Source of the DNA: Zygnema cylindricum | Lineage: Eukaryota; Streptophyta; Zygnematophyceae; Zygnematales; Zygnemataceae | DNA: 39,687 nt | Reading direction: 5' to 3' | Assembly (NCBI GenBank): GCA_037447655.1 | Contig: JBBHKE010003285.1 | Span: 247,997-287,683, forward strand | Shown here: positions 1 to 8,448 of the stretch, one piece after another | Position numbering within the stretch: the first letter of the stretch is position 1 | Layout of the letters: the number at the start of each line of letters is the position of its first letter | Program-made: the position numbers and the translations under genes | Notes under the pieces: generated by a model | Seen by the model: only the letters and a program-made list of their open reading frames with translations | Database searches by the model: none | What the model was told of the DNA's origin: nothing

Positions 1-203
1 TAACATGCTGTACAGGGTTTACAGCTGTGTACAGTATAGGCCTAAGCCACGGTATTAGAGGCCTCTAAGATTTCGGCGGTTTGTGGCCATCGCCACATCG
101 GATGACGCGTGGCGAAATTACGTTGGATCGTGGAATCTCTGGAGATTATGGCACCGAATCCGGATATGACATGTGTCGACATTTAGGCCATGTTGTACAC
201 TGT

Positions 204-244
204 CCGTACCTAAAGTACACCGGCAGCTGTACTTTTGAGTACGG
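204..244. repeat. U3 palindrome of the copia LTR family
   Basis: An imperfect inverted repeat (CCGTAC..AAGTACA, loop, TGTACTT..GTACGG) about 100 bp upstream of the TATA box. Equivalent palindromes with different sequence occur at the same LTR position at 625-661, 20247-20282, 22522-22556 and 27878-27914. The structure is kept while the sequence changes. Its role is unknown. Confidence 0.65.
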
Positions 245-348
245 AACTCAATTCTGATTGGTCCCGTACATCAGTAGATAGAGTCTGTGAGAGAGATAGG
301 ACTTAGAAAAATTTAGAAGATAGGACCCTCTCTCCCAGAGAGCTTTTG

Positions 349-355
349 TATAAAA
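349..355 (+). promoter_or_regulatory. TATA box of LTR fragment
   Basis: TATAAAA follows the conserved CTCTCTCCCAGAGAGC stretch. Related LTRs have a TATA-like sequence in the same place (about 778 here; TGTATTTAT near 13809; inverted near 27764-27773), so this is the likely core promoter of the family. Confidence 0.6.
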
Positions 356-579
356 GGTCAACTTTGACCCTTCATAACTTACTGCTCAGGGGAGCAAATT
401 CAGAGATTCTTTTTGCTACCGACTCAGGGGATCCTTGCCTTCACAAGGGTGCAGGTGGTCAGGGTTTTTGTTTGCCAGGGTGGCAGTTATTTTTGTTGGA
501 ACACAAAGGGGTCAAGATTATCCTAGAGGCTTCTTGGAAGCTGTCTACTCTGAGGACTTATGGAGGTCTCACAGTTGCA

Positions 580-999
580 GAAAATAGACACGCGTCCGCC
601 TAATGGCCTTGACGTACAGAGGCCGTACAGAAAGTACATCGGCAGTAGTACTTTCTGGTACTGTACAGTGTTATGATTGGTTCGTAGAGGCAGTAGATAG
701 GTGTTGTGAGAGAGAACTAGGAAAAACTAAGACTTAGGAAAAATCAGGTAGATAGTCCTCTCTCTCTTTGAGAGTTTGTATAAATTGGCATCTTTGCCAC
801 CCTATGACTTATCGGCTGGTTGGCCGTTTTCAGTGATTCTTTTTACTAGTAACTCAGGGGAGTCCAGGCTGCACAAGGGTGCGGTGAAATCATCACTTTT
901 CCTTTCTGGGCAGCAGTGGTTGTGGCTTGAAGTGGGTGAGTTAAATACTATCTAGAGGCTTCTTGAATTTTGTAGTCCAATGGAGGACACAAAATTGCA
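580..999 (+). repeat. Second copia LTR fragment, 5'-truncated
   Basis: This repeats the downstream half of the fragment at 1-579: palindrome at 625-661, TATAAAT near 778, GATTCTTTTTAC, and a terminal ATGGAGGACACAAAATTGCA ending at 999. The first part of the LTR is missing, so the two fragments lie head to tail with no internal region between them. The next base, 1000, is already inside the gag-to-protease linker of a different copia element (H), and there is no primer-binding site. Confidence 0.7.
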
Positions 1000-2334
1000 C
1001 TTTCCCTCCAATTTTTCCATATGCTCACCGTTATTCCCCTTCTCTATCCCTCCCACAATCTTTTAACGCAGCAGCGAACTATGCCTCTTCAAAATCCGTT
1101 AACCTCCCTTGGTCGACCGTTTTCTCCCCATATTTTCCCTCTAATTATCCCACTCCAGTAGCTACCCCTTTTGTCCTCCCTCCCTCACTAGAATTCGGAT
1201 ATCGCAATGTTGCCCATCATATCCCAAATTTTGTCACTCCGGATACTCAATTTCCACAAGGGTACGCTTTTCTATCTGAAACCCCTTATGATTGGCTAAT
1301 ATATAGTGGTGCTAGTCACCATCTATCACCATGATCGGATTGTTTCACTCACCTTTCTCCTTTAACATCTCCTATGAAGATTCGCTTAGGAGACGATCGC
1401 ATTCTATTGGCTACTCATTCTAGCGATGTAAACGTCCCTAATGTGTCTATTCAAATTCGCAACGTACTCTTTGTTCCTAGTCTAGCTAGGAATATATTTT
1501 CTGTCAAAGTCGCCACTTCTGACGGCTTAAAAGCTATAATAATGATAAAATAACATTTCTTGATAGAAAAGACAATAGTATTGTAGGTTTTGGCGTAGCA
1601 CGAGATTCTATGTATGTCCCACAATCCTATAGCACGCCAAAGATATTTGCTTTAAATGTTAGCATCGAATGTTTTCCACTTCGGCATTTAAAATGTGGTC
1701 ATTTAAATAGCGAAAGTTTGCGTACTTAGCCAAATCTTGTAACCAGAATAAATTCGTTTTCTAACAAATCTTTGGATTTTTGTTTTGTTGCATGCAAGGA
1801 AAAATGCGGCGTCACTCATTTCCTGCTAGCAATACCGTCATCACTGAACCACTTGCACTTGTACATACAGACGTGTGTGGTCCCATGTGCACGCGTAGCT
1901 ACAGTGGATCCCTTTATTTTGTCACTTTCATTGACCACTCATTTTTCACACGTTTATCCAATCTGTTATAAATCTGACGCGTTTCCATGATTTCACAAAT
2001 TTAAGGCGTTGGTAGAATTTTTTCACAAAAAACAAATCAAGGTCTTTCGTAGTGACAACAGTGGTGAATTTTTGTCCAACCAATTTTCTCAATTTCTCAT
2101 GCAACATGGAATCTCGTGTCATTTAACTGCGCCACGGACGCCACAACAAAACGGCATTGCAGAAAGGTACAATCGAACATTACTGGACACGTCGCGTTTC
2201 ATGCTGTACTTTTCCAATTTGATTTTTTAATTTTGGGCAGAGGCTGTCGTTTGCGCAAATTACTTACGTAATCTTTGTCCCACTAACGTTTTACCAAAAT
2301 CTACTCTAATAGAAGCGTGGTCCTCTGTCAAACC
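1000..2334 (+). pseudogene. Old copia element H: gag/protease linker, protease, integrase N-terminal part
   Basis: A decayed Ty1/copia pol. A Pro/Ser-rich linker is followed by the protease active site at about 1291-1320. It reads WLIYSGASHHLSP, so the catalytic Asp of D-S-G-A-S has become Tyr (GAT to TAT). Then come the GAG-pre-integrase region (HLKCGHLNSESLR near 1683-1720) and the integrase core, with HTDVCGP, FRSDNSGEF and PQQNGIAERYNRTL supplying the D, D and E residues. Several stops and frameshifts interrupt it. The frame stops at ...EAWSSVKP at 2334, where element G is inserted, and resumes at 34385 with DIRHLRISGCKAWY, as expected of the integrase C-terminus. Too broken to be functional. 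Confidence 0.85.
2331..2334. repeat. Target-site duplication of gypsy element G, left copy (AACC)
   Basis: AACC precedes the LTR terminus TGTCGTGC here and follows the terminus GCATGACA at 34385-34388. Removing 2335-34384 plus one AACC restores the integrase frame of host element H, which supports the call. Confidence 0.7.
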
Positions 2335-2566
2335 TGTCGTGCATGTGTTAAATAACGTGCAAATGCATGCAATATAATTAGCTGTGCTCCACCTAAACCC
2401 AAATGAGGACAAGCTATTGTGAATGAAATAAAACATAAAAGTGAAAATGGATACATACAACAACAGGCAACGTGGAAGAAAAAGAAAGGTTAACGACTTA
2501 GCTGGTTATGGTCAAGTCGGTTTATTTGAGATAACCAAACTCAAAAGATACCCATAAGCCAAATAG
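2335..2566 (-). repeat. Left LTR of element G, outer part
   Basis: On the minus strand this is the end of the LTR. Bases 2335-2524 match a second copy at 9529-9720. Bases 2525-2566 match 31882-31923 in the right LTR. The LTR is interrupted after 2566 by the gag-only element and continues at 8454. Confidence 0.75.
2562..2566. repeat. Target-site duplication AATAG, left copy
   Basis: AATAG directly precedes the LTR start TGTTG at 2567 and directly follows the LTR end CAACA at 8448 (8449-8453). The unoccupied version of the same site, a single AATAG at 31919-31923, is present in the other LTR of element G. Confidence 0.95.
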
Positions 2567-3014
2567 TGTTGTTTTTGAAATGTTAGTTTCGTACTTACGC
2601 CACATTTTGTGCGCACGCGACGGTTCGTGCGTAGATTATTACCGGAAATATTGTGGTGGTACAAATGGAGGTTCGAATGGATTTGTGGATTGGGGGAGTA
2701 ATTGTACAATTGAAGTTAAAAGATTGTATTTTGATAATGTGGTATCAAGTGGACCGTACGTATGTGATGTCGGTTCATGACGTGGTTTCGTCCTCAAGTG
2801 ACTAATCAAGTTGATACTCAGTACGCGGATTTTAAGGAAGCGTCGATGTAAATATTTGGTTGAACATTGATGTGTCTTTTTGTGAATTAATTATTAGTGT
2901 AGATTTACTGACTTTGACATACCTTGAAGTATTCACGTATACCGACATTAATAGAGGTAGCTGGTAGATAGCGTACCGCTGATATGCCTCCGTACATTCA
3001 GCAGTAAGCTCTTG

Positions 3015-3020
3015 TATATA
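3015..3020 (+). promoter_or_regulatory. TATA box of gag-only element LTR
   Basis: TGTATATATTTG lies in the middle of the LTR, preceded by a region conserved in the related LTR at 14691-15771 (GCCTCCGTACA..CAGTAGT). It is repeated in LTRs 2 and 3 at +2482 and +4964. It would start transcription near 3045, giving U3 of about 480 bp and an R-U5 leader of about 400 bp before gag. Confidence 0.5.
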
Positions 3021-3244
3021 TTTGTAGGACTTCGTCATTTTAGGACATAGGAACTTTTTGGACCAAAAACTGTTTATGGTTATTTTTGGTAATTTTATCT
3101 GAGGATTACTCTCAGATTTGATAGCGGAATTATCTGAAATTCTGCATGTTTGTTCCTATTTATATTTTTAATATTGTCACAGATTTTCAGGTCTGTTGTG
3201 TTCCTGGTCTGTGTTTTACTTCATTGTGAAGTTAGCCTGTCTGA

Positions 3245-3280
3245 TCAAAGTTCTGGCAGACTGTTTTTCTGCAACTTTGA
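3245..3280 (+). other. Conserved leader hairpin in R/U5
   Basis: TCAAAGTT..GCAGA, loop CTGTTTT, TCTGC..ACTTTGA can fold into a stem. It is repeated at 5727-5762 and 8209-8244, and in the clearly diverged relative at 15357-15392, where GCAGACTGTTTTTCTGC is unchanged. Transcribed leader hairpins in retroelements often serve packaging or dimerisation, but that role here is inference. Confidence 0.6.
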
Positions 3281-3458
3281 CTAGATGATGTGATCAATCT
3301 GTTTATTATTTTTGTCTGAAACTTTGTGAGGTCATTTTATATCCTAGATAATATCTGTAAATGTAGTTTCAGCTTGTTTTGTTAATTCTGTTGAATTCTG
3401 TGTGTATCCAAAGTACGCTGTTTTTAGGGTAGTCTGTGGTGCTTCCTAGGGTGAATGC

Positions 3459-4736
3459 ATGGCTAGAAATGGCTATGGACAACAGGTTATGGGCCCACGC
3501 CCATGGCTACCCATATTGGATGAATCGTACTTACCCATATTTGATGGAACTGAATATTATTGTTGGAGGAGTATTATGAAGAGCTACTTCAAGTTGAGGG
3601 AGCTTATGGATGTGGTGGATGGGATATGTGTCGAAACATCGGCTGAATGGGAGGAGAAAAACCTGGAGTGCTTGAGGATTATCAAGCTATCTATGACTAA
3701 GGAATTTGTAATGATGTACCTTGATGTGAAGAGTGCAGCTGAATTGTGGAAGTGTTTAGAATGCACTTATCAAAAGACTTCTGTGTATCATTGGATGATT
3801 AGTGCTACAAAAATATTTGAATATAAATATGCTGGAGGTAGCATGTTGAAATATTACCTTAGTTTGCAAAGATTGTTTGCAGAAAATGATATTGCAGGAG
3901 GAAACTTTACAAATGTTCAAAAGGTTCTCTTGTTAATGAAAGGATTACCTAAGGAATATAGGTGTGCTTTAGATAGATTAAAACAAGTTGATAAAAAGGA
4001 TTGGAGCTTACCTTTAGCAATCAGATTTGTTTTAGATGAAGAAGATGATAAAGAGGCTTTAAAGAATAGGGGGAATTTTCAGGGTGTGAGATCACAATTT
4101 CAGAAAAATAGAAAAAATGGTAAATCAGAAAATTGTTTTTATTGTAATGATTTAGGACATACTTTTAGAGTATGTCCACTTTATAAAAGTGCATGTGTCA
4201 CAGGAAATTTTCGAAATGGATGGGATGACTATCGGGTTCTACCCCCTACACGAAAGGCTACACTTCACGTTGATGAATTTGTATACTTGCCGACTGTTAT
4301 TTTTCTAAATATGGAAAATGAGGAAGGAAGGGAAACATGTGCTGTCACCGAAAATAGAGTGGAGAATGAGGTGACAGAAAAGGATTTGGTTTTTGTCAAT
4401 TTTTCCGATGACAGATTGGTGAGTGATAAAGATTTACATGAGGAAGAGGTTAATGTAGTGAGGATAGCTGGAGAGAGTGAAGGTCAATTAGAAATGGAAA
4501 CTGAAAATAATTTGCATGAGGAGATTACTGTACTTAAAGAGGGAAAGAGAACAAGTGTTCAAAAAATTGAAGTAGGAGAGGAAGTTTATATTATTGGAAA
4601 AGAAAACAAAAGTTCAAAAATTGAGAAAATACCAAAATTTATTAAGAAAACAAAGAAAATAAGTAGAAGTAAAAAGAAAAACCGTAGAAGAAAACATGTT
4701 CAGAAAATGGTCAAAAGAAAGCATCGTGGAAAATAA
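3459..4736 (+). CDS. gag: Gag-like nucleocapsid protein, copy 1 (425 aa)
   Basis: An intact frame. The N-terminal half (about residues 15-200) resembles copia Gag of the UBN2/DUF4219 type: FDGTEYYCWRSIM, then AAELWKCLECTYQ and LLMKGLPKEY. A CCHC zinc knuckle follows at residues 226-239 (C226, C229, H234, C239; CFYCNDLGHTFRVC). The remaining ~185 residues have an acidic middle and a very basic tail rich in Lys/Arg (residues 395-425), unlike ordinary copia Gag, where protease would follow. The ATG is inside the 5' LTR, and the primer-binding site encodes residues V10-M11-G12-P13. The same N-terminal arrangement in C2 and C3 supports this start. The product should form particles and bind RNA; enzymes must come from elsewhere. 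Confidence 0.9.
   Translation: MARNGYGQQVMGPRPWLPILDESYLPIFDGTEYYCWRSIMKSYFKLRELMDVVDGICVETSAEWEEKNLECLRIIKLSMTKEFVMMYLDVKSAAELWKCLECTYQKTSVYHWMISATKIFEYKYAGGSMLKYYLSLQRLFAENDIAGGNFTNVQKVLLLMKGLPKEYRCALDRLKQVDKKDWSLPLAIRFVLDEEDDKEALKNRGNFQGVRSQFQKNRKNGKSENCFYCNDLGHTFRVCPLYKSACVTGNFRNGWDDYRVLPPTRKATLHVDEFVYLPTVIFLNMENEEGRETCAVTENRVENEVTEKDLVFVNFSDDRLVSDKDLHEEEVNVVRIAGESEGQLEMETENNLHEEITVLKEGKRTSVQKIEVGEEVYIIGKENKSSKIEKIPKFIKKTKKISRSKKKNRRRKHVQKMVKRKHRGK
3485..3498 (+). other. Primer-binding site, copy 1 (initiator tRNA-Met anticodon arm)
   Basis: GGTTATGGGCCCAC begins right after the LTR. It is complementary to the anticodon stem-loop of eukaryotic initiator tRNA-Met (GTGGGCCCATAACC, containing CAT), not to the tRNA 3' end. 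This matches half-tRNA priming known from Drosophila copia. The site lies inside the gag reading frame. Confidence 0.88.
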
Positions 4737-5048
4737 TTTTAGGGAAAGTAATTATCTTTTACATTTAATAATTTTTTGACGAATTTCTGATTTAAAACTT
4801 TGAATTTTGAAATTGTGTGAGAAGGAAAATTTTTACTTTGAAGACCTAGAAAGAGGTAGTGGAAGCAATGGTGTGTTTAGGAAGGAAGGATTTTGGAAGA
4901 CATGGCAAGCAGTTGGAGCAGTGCCGACGTCAGCGGAAACAGTGGTGATGTCAGCGGAAGCAGTGGTGATATTTGAACGAAAGGTACAGTTTCATTTGAC
5001 ACGCGACATACTTTATTATGGGTGCACGAAACTAAAATTTCGGGGGAG
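4737..5048 (+). other. 3' untranslated internal region and polypurine tract, copy 1
   Basis: AT-rich sequence after gag without pol remnants, ending in the polypurine tract CGGGGGAG (5041-5048) immediately before the middle LTR. It has short internal near-repeats (GCAGTTGGAGCAGTG and GCGGAA.CAGTGGTGAT twice, near 4910-4970). Copy 2 is 7219-7530 with its tract at 7523-7530. The last ~80 bp are recognisable in the deleted relative at 14611-14690. Confidence 0.85.
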
Positions 5049-5966
5049 TGTTGTTTTTGAAATGTTAGTTTCGTACTTACGCCACATTTTGTGCGCACGC
5101 GACGGTTCGTGCGTAGATTATTACCGGAAATATTGTGGTGGTACAAATGGAGGTTCGAATGGATTTGTGGATTGGGGGAGTAATTGTACAATTGAAGTTA
5201 AAAGATTGTATTTTGATAATGTGGTATCAAGTGGACCGTACGTATGTGATGTCGGTTCATGACGTGGTTTCGTCCTCAAGTGACTAATCAAGTTGATACT
5301 CAGTACGCGGATTTTAAGGAAGCGTCGATGTAAATATTTGGTTGAACATTGATGTGTCTTTTTGTGAATTAATTATTAGTGTAGATTTACTGACTTTGAC
5401 ATACCTTGAAGTATTCACGTATACCGACATTAATAGAGGTAGCTGGTAGATAGCGTACCGCTGATATGCCTCCGTACATTCAGCAGTAAGCTCTTGTATA
5501 TATTTGTAGGACTTCGTCATTTTAGGACATAGGAACTTTTTGGACCAAAAACTGTTTATGGTTATTTTTGGTAATTTTATCTGAGGATTACTCTCAGATT
5601 TGATAGCGGAATTATCTGAAATTCTGCATGTTTGTTCCTATTTATATTTTTAATATTGTCACAGATTTTCAGGTCTGTTGTGTTCCTGGTCTGTGTTTTA
5701 CTTCATTGTGAAGTTAGCCTGTCTGATCAAAGTTCTGGCAGACTGTTTTTCTGCAACTTTGACTAGATGATGTGATCAATCTGTTTATTATTTTTGTCTG
5801 AAACTTTGTGAGGTCATTTTATATCCTAGATAATATCTGTAAATGTAGTTTCAGCTTGTTTTGTTAATTCTGTTGAATTCTGTGTGTATCCAAAGTACGC
5901 TGTTTTTAGGGTAGTCTGTGGTGCTTCCTAGGGTGAATGCATGGCTAGAAATGGCTATGGACAACA
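5049..5966 (+). repeat. Middle LTR of gag-only element (LTR 2)
   Basis: A 918-bp copy with the same ends as LTR 1. It serves both as 3' LTR of the first unit (preceded by a polypurine tract) and as 5' LTR of the second (followed by a primer-binding site). Hairpin at 5727-5762; gag ATG at 5941. Confidence 0.95.
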
Positions 5967-7218
5967 GGTTATGGGCCCACGCCCATGGCTACCCATATTG
6001 GATGAATCGCACTTACCCATATTTGATGGAACTGAATATTATTGTGGGAGGAGTATTATTGAGAGATACTTCAAGTTGAGGGAGCTTATGGATGTGGTGG
6101 ATGGGACATGTGTCGAAACGTTGGCTGAATCGGAGGAGAAAAACCTGGAGTGCTTGAGGATTATCAAGCTATCTATGAATAAGGAATTTTTAATGATGTA
6201 CCTTGATGTGAAGAGTGCAGCTGAATTGTGGAAGTGTTTAGAATGCACTTATCAAAAGACTTATGTGTATCATTGGATGATTAGTGCTACAAAAATATTT
6301 GAATATAAATATGTTGGAGGTAGCATGTTGAAATATTGCCTTAGTTTGCAAAGATTGTTTGCAGAAAATGATATTGCAGGAGGAAACTTTACAAATGTTC
6401 AAAAGGTTCTCTTGTTAATGAAAGGATTACCTAAGGAATATAGGTGTGCTTTAGATAGATTAAAACAAGTTGATAAAAAGGATTGGAGCTTACCTTTAGC
6501 AATCAGATTTGTTTTAGATGAAGAAGATGATAAAGAGGCTTTAAAGAATAGGGGGAATTTTCAGGGTGTGAGATCACAATTTCAGAAAAATAGAAAAAAT
6601 GGTAAATCAGAAAATTGTTTTTATTGTAATGATTTAGGACATACTTTTAGAGTATGTCCACTTTATAAAAGTGCATGTGTCACAGGAAATTTTCGAAATG
6701 GATGGGATGACTATCGGGTTCTACCCCCTACACGAAAGGCTACACTTCACGTTGATGAATTTGTATACTTGCCGACTGTTATTTTTCTAAATATGGAAAA
6801 TGAGGAAGGAAGGGAAACATGTGCTGTCACCGAAAATAGAGTGGAGAATGAGGTGACAGAAAAGGATTTGGTTTTTGTCAATTTTTCCGATGACAGATTG
6901 GTGAGTGATAAAGATTTACATGAGGAAGAGGTTAATGTAGTGAGGATAGCTGGAGAGAGTGAAGGTCAATTAGAAATGGAAACTGAAAATAATTTGCATG
7001 AGGAGATTACTGTACTTAAAGAGGGAAAGAGAACAAGTGTTCAAAAAATTGAAGTAGGAGAGGAAGTTTATATTATTGGAAAAGAAAACAAAAGTTCAAA
7101 AATTGAGAAAATACCAAAATTTATTAAGAAAACAAAGAAAATAAGTAGAAGTAAAAAGAAAAACCGTAGAAGAAAACATGTTCAGAAAATGGTCAAAAGA
7201 AAGCATCGTGGAAAATAA
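5941..7218 (+). CDS. gag: Gag-like nucleocapsid protein, copy 2 (425 aa)
   Basis: Same length and layout as copy 1, with the zinc knuckle at residues 226-239 intact. By direct comparison, 14 base differences separate the copies, all between 3529 and 3862 of copy 1 (6011-6344 here). Thirteen change amino acids: Y24H, W36G, M40I, K41E, S42R, I57T, S61L, W64S, T80N, V84L, S108Y, A124V and Y133C. From residue 134 to the end I see no difference. The frame is open, so this copy may also be translated. The loss of W36 and other changes in the capsid-like region may affect assembly. Confidence 0.9.
   Translation: MARNGYGQQVMGPRPWLPILDESHLPIFDGTEYYCGRSIIERYFKLRELMDVVDGTCVETLAESEEKNLECLRIIKLSMNKEFLMMYLDVKSAAELWKCLECTYQKTYVYHWMISATKIFEYKYVGGSMLKYCLSLQRLFAENDIAGGNFTNVQKVLLLMKGLPKEYRCALDRLKQVDKKDWSLPLAIRFVLDEEDDKEALKNRGNFQGVRSQFQKNRKNGKSENCFYCNDLGHTFRVCPLYKSACVTGNFRNGWDDYRVLPPTRKATLHVDEFVYLPTVIFLNMENEEGRETCAVTENRVENEVTEKDLVFVNFSDDRLVSDKDLHEEEVNVVRIAGESEGQLEMETENNLHEEITVLKEGKRTSVQKIEVGEEVYIIGKENKSSKIEKIPKFIKKTKKISRSKKKNRRRKHVQKMVKRKHRGK
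5967..5980 (+). other. Primer-binding site, copy 2
   Basis: GGTTATGGGCCCAC directly after LTR 2, identical to copy 1 at 3485-3498 and again inside the gag frame. Confidence 0.88.
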
Positions 7219-7530
7219 TTTTAGGGAAAGTAATTATCTTTTACATTTAATAATTTTTTGACGAATTTCTGATTTAAAACTTTGAATTTTGAAATTGTGT
7301 GAGAAGGAAAATTTTTACTTTGAAGACCTAGAAAGAGGTAGTGGAAGCAATGGTGTGTTTAGGAAGGAAGGATTTTGGAAGACATGGCAAGCAGTTGGAG
7401 CAGTGCCGACGTCAGCGGAAACAGTGGTGATGTCAGCGGAAGCAGTGGTGATATTTGAACGAAAGGTACAGTTTCATTTGACACGCGACATACTTTATTA
7501 TGGGTGCACGAAACTAAAATTTCGGGGGAG

Positions 7531-8448
7531 TGTTGTTTTTGAAATGTTAGTTTCGTACTTACGCCACATTTTGTGCGCACGCGACGGTTCGTGCGTAGAT
7601 TATTACCGGAAATATTGTGGTGGTACAAATGGAGGTTCGAATGGATTTGTGGATTGGGGGAGTAATTGTACAATTGAAGTTAAAAGATTGTATTTTGATA
7701 ATGTGGTATCAAGTGGACCGTACGTATGTGATGTCGGTTCATGACGTGGTTTCGTCCTCAAGTGACTAATCAAGTTGATACTCAGTACGCGGATTTTAAG
7801 GAAGCGTCGATGTAAATATTTGGTTGAACATTGATGTGTCTTTTTGTGAATTAATTATTAGTGTAGATTTACTGACTTTGACATACCTTGAAGTATTCAC
7901 GTATACCGACATTAATAGAGGTAGCTGGTAGATAGCGTACCGCTGATATGCCTCCGTACATTCAGCAGTAAGCTCTTGTATATATTTGTAGGACTTCGTC
8001 ATTTTAGGACATAGGAACTTTTTGGACCAAAAACTGTTTATGGTTATTTTTGGTAATTTTATCTGAGGATTACTCTCAGATTTGATAGCGGAATTATCTG
8101 AAATTCTGCATGTTTGTTCCTATTTATATTTTTAATATTGTCACAGATTTTCAGGTCTGTTGTGTTCCTGGTCTGTGTTTTACTTCATTGTGAAGTTAGC
8201 CTGTCTGATCAAAGTTCTGGCAGACTGTTTTTCTGCAACTTTGACTAGATGATGTGATCAATCTGTTTATTATTTTTGTCTGAAACTTTGTGAGGTCATT
8301 TTATATCCTAGATAATATCTGTAAATGTAGTTTCAGCTTATTTTGTTAATTCTGTTGAATTCTGTGTGTATCCAAAGTACGCTGTTTTTAGGGTAGTCTG
8401 TGGTGCTTCCTAGGGTGAATCCATGGCTAGAAATGGCTATGGACAACA
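7531..8448 (+). repeat. 3' LTR of gag-only element (LTR 3)
   Basis: A 918-bp copy ending CAACA at 8448, followed by the TSD. It differs from LTRs 1 and 2 by G to A near 8340 and by G to C at 8421 (GTGAATCCATGG). The related LTR at 15771 also has ATCCATGG, so LTR 3 may keep the older state there. Confidence 0.95.

Larger units (their letters stand above)
1..579 (+). repeat. copia LTR fragment (C2/C3 family), cut by window edge
   Basis: This resembles the LTRs at 13621-14042, 19712-20616 and, inverted, 22184-23152 and 27541-28507. Shared landmarks run in the same order: a palindromic U3 segment, a run of GAGAGA/CTCTCTCCC, a TATAAAA box at 349-355, the motif ACTTACTGCTCAGGGGAGC, GATTCTTTTTGC, then the end near TTATGGAGGTCTC. 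An ATG at about 561 sits where the related LTRs start gag. No primer-binding site follows, so this is a 3' or solo LTR rather than a 5' LTR. The 5' end lies outside the window. Confidence 0.75.
2567..3484 (+). repeat. 5' LTR of gag-only element (LTR 1)
   Basis: Starts TGTTG and ends CAACA, as copia-type LTRs do. It contains a TATATA box at 3015-3020, a hairpin at 3245-3280, and the gag ATG at 3459, 26 bases before its end. It appears identical to the middle LTR. Confidence 0.95.
2567..8448 (+). mobile_element. Tandem gag-only LTR retrotransposon (TR-GAG-like): LTR-gag-LTR-gag-LTR
   Basis: Three 918-bp LTRs (2567-3484, 5049-5966, 7531-8448) alternate with two 1564-bp internal regions (3485-5048, 5967-7530). 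Each internal region has a primer-binding site, one gag gene and a polypurine tract, but no protease, integrase or RT. The whole block is flanked by an exact AATAG duplication. Gag-only elements with LTRs are known in plants as TR-GAG and need enzymes supplied in trans. I saw only two substitutions among the LTRs, both in the third copy (near 8340 and at 8421), so this is the youngest insertion in the window. The tandem could arise by unequal LTR recombination or by integration of a multimeric cDNA. Confidence 0.93.

Noticed and set aside
2832-3038. Minus-strand 68-codon frame found three times (also 5314-5520, 7796-8002)
   Set aside because: It recurs only because the LTR is repeated three times. 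It lies in U3 antisense to the element and has no domain, and the related LTR at 14691 does not keep it.
4807-5262. 151-codon frame downstream of gag (also 7289-7744)
   Set aside because: It runs from the 3' internal region through the polypurine tract into the LTR, has a non-ATG start (TTG) and no domain. It is a by-product of the repeat structure.
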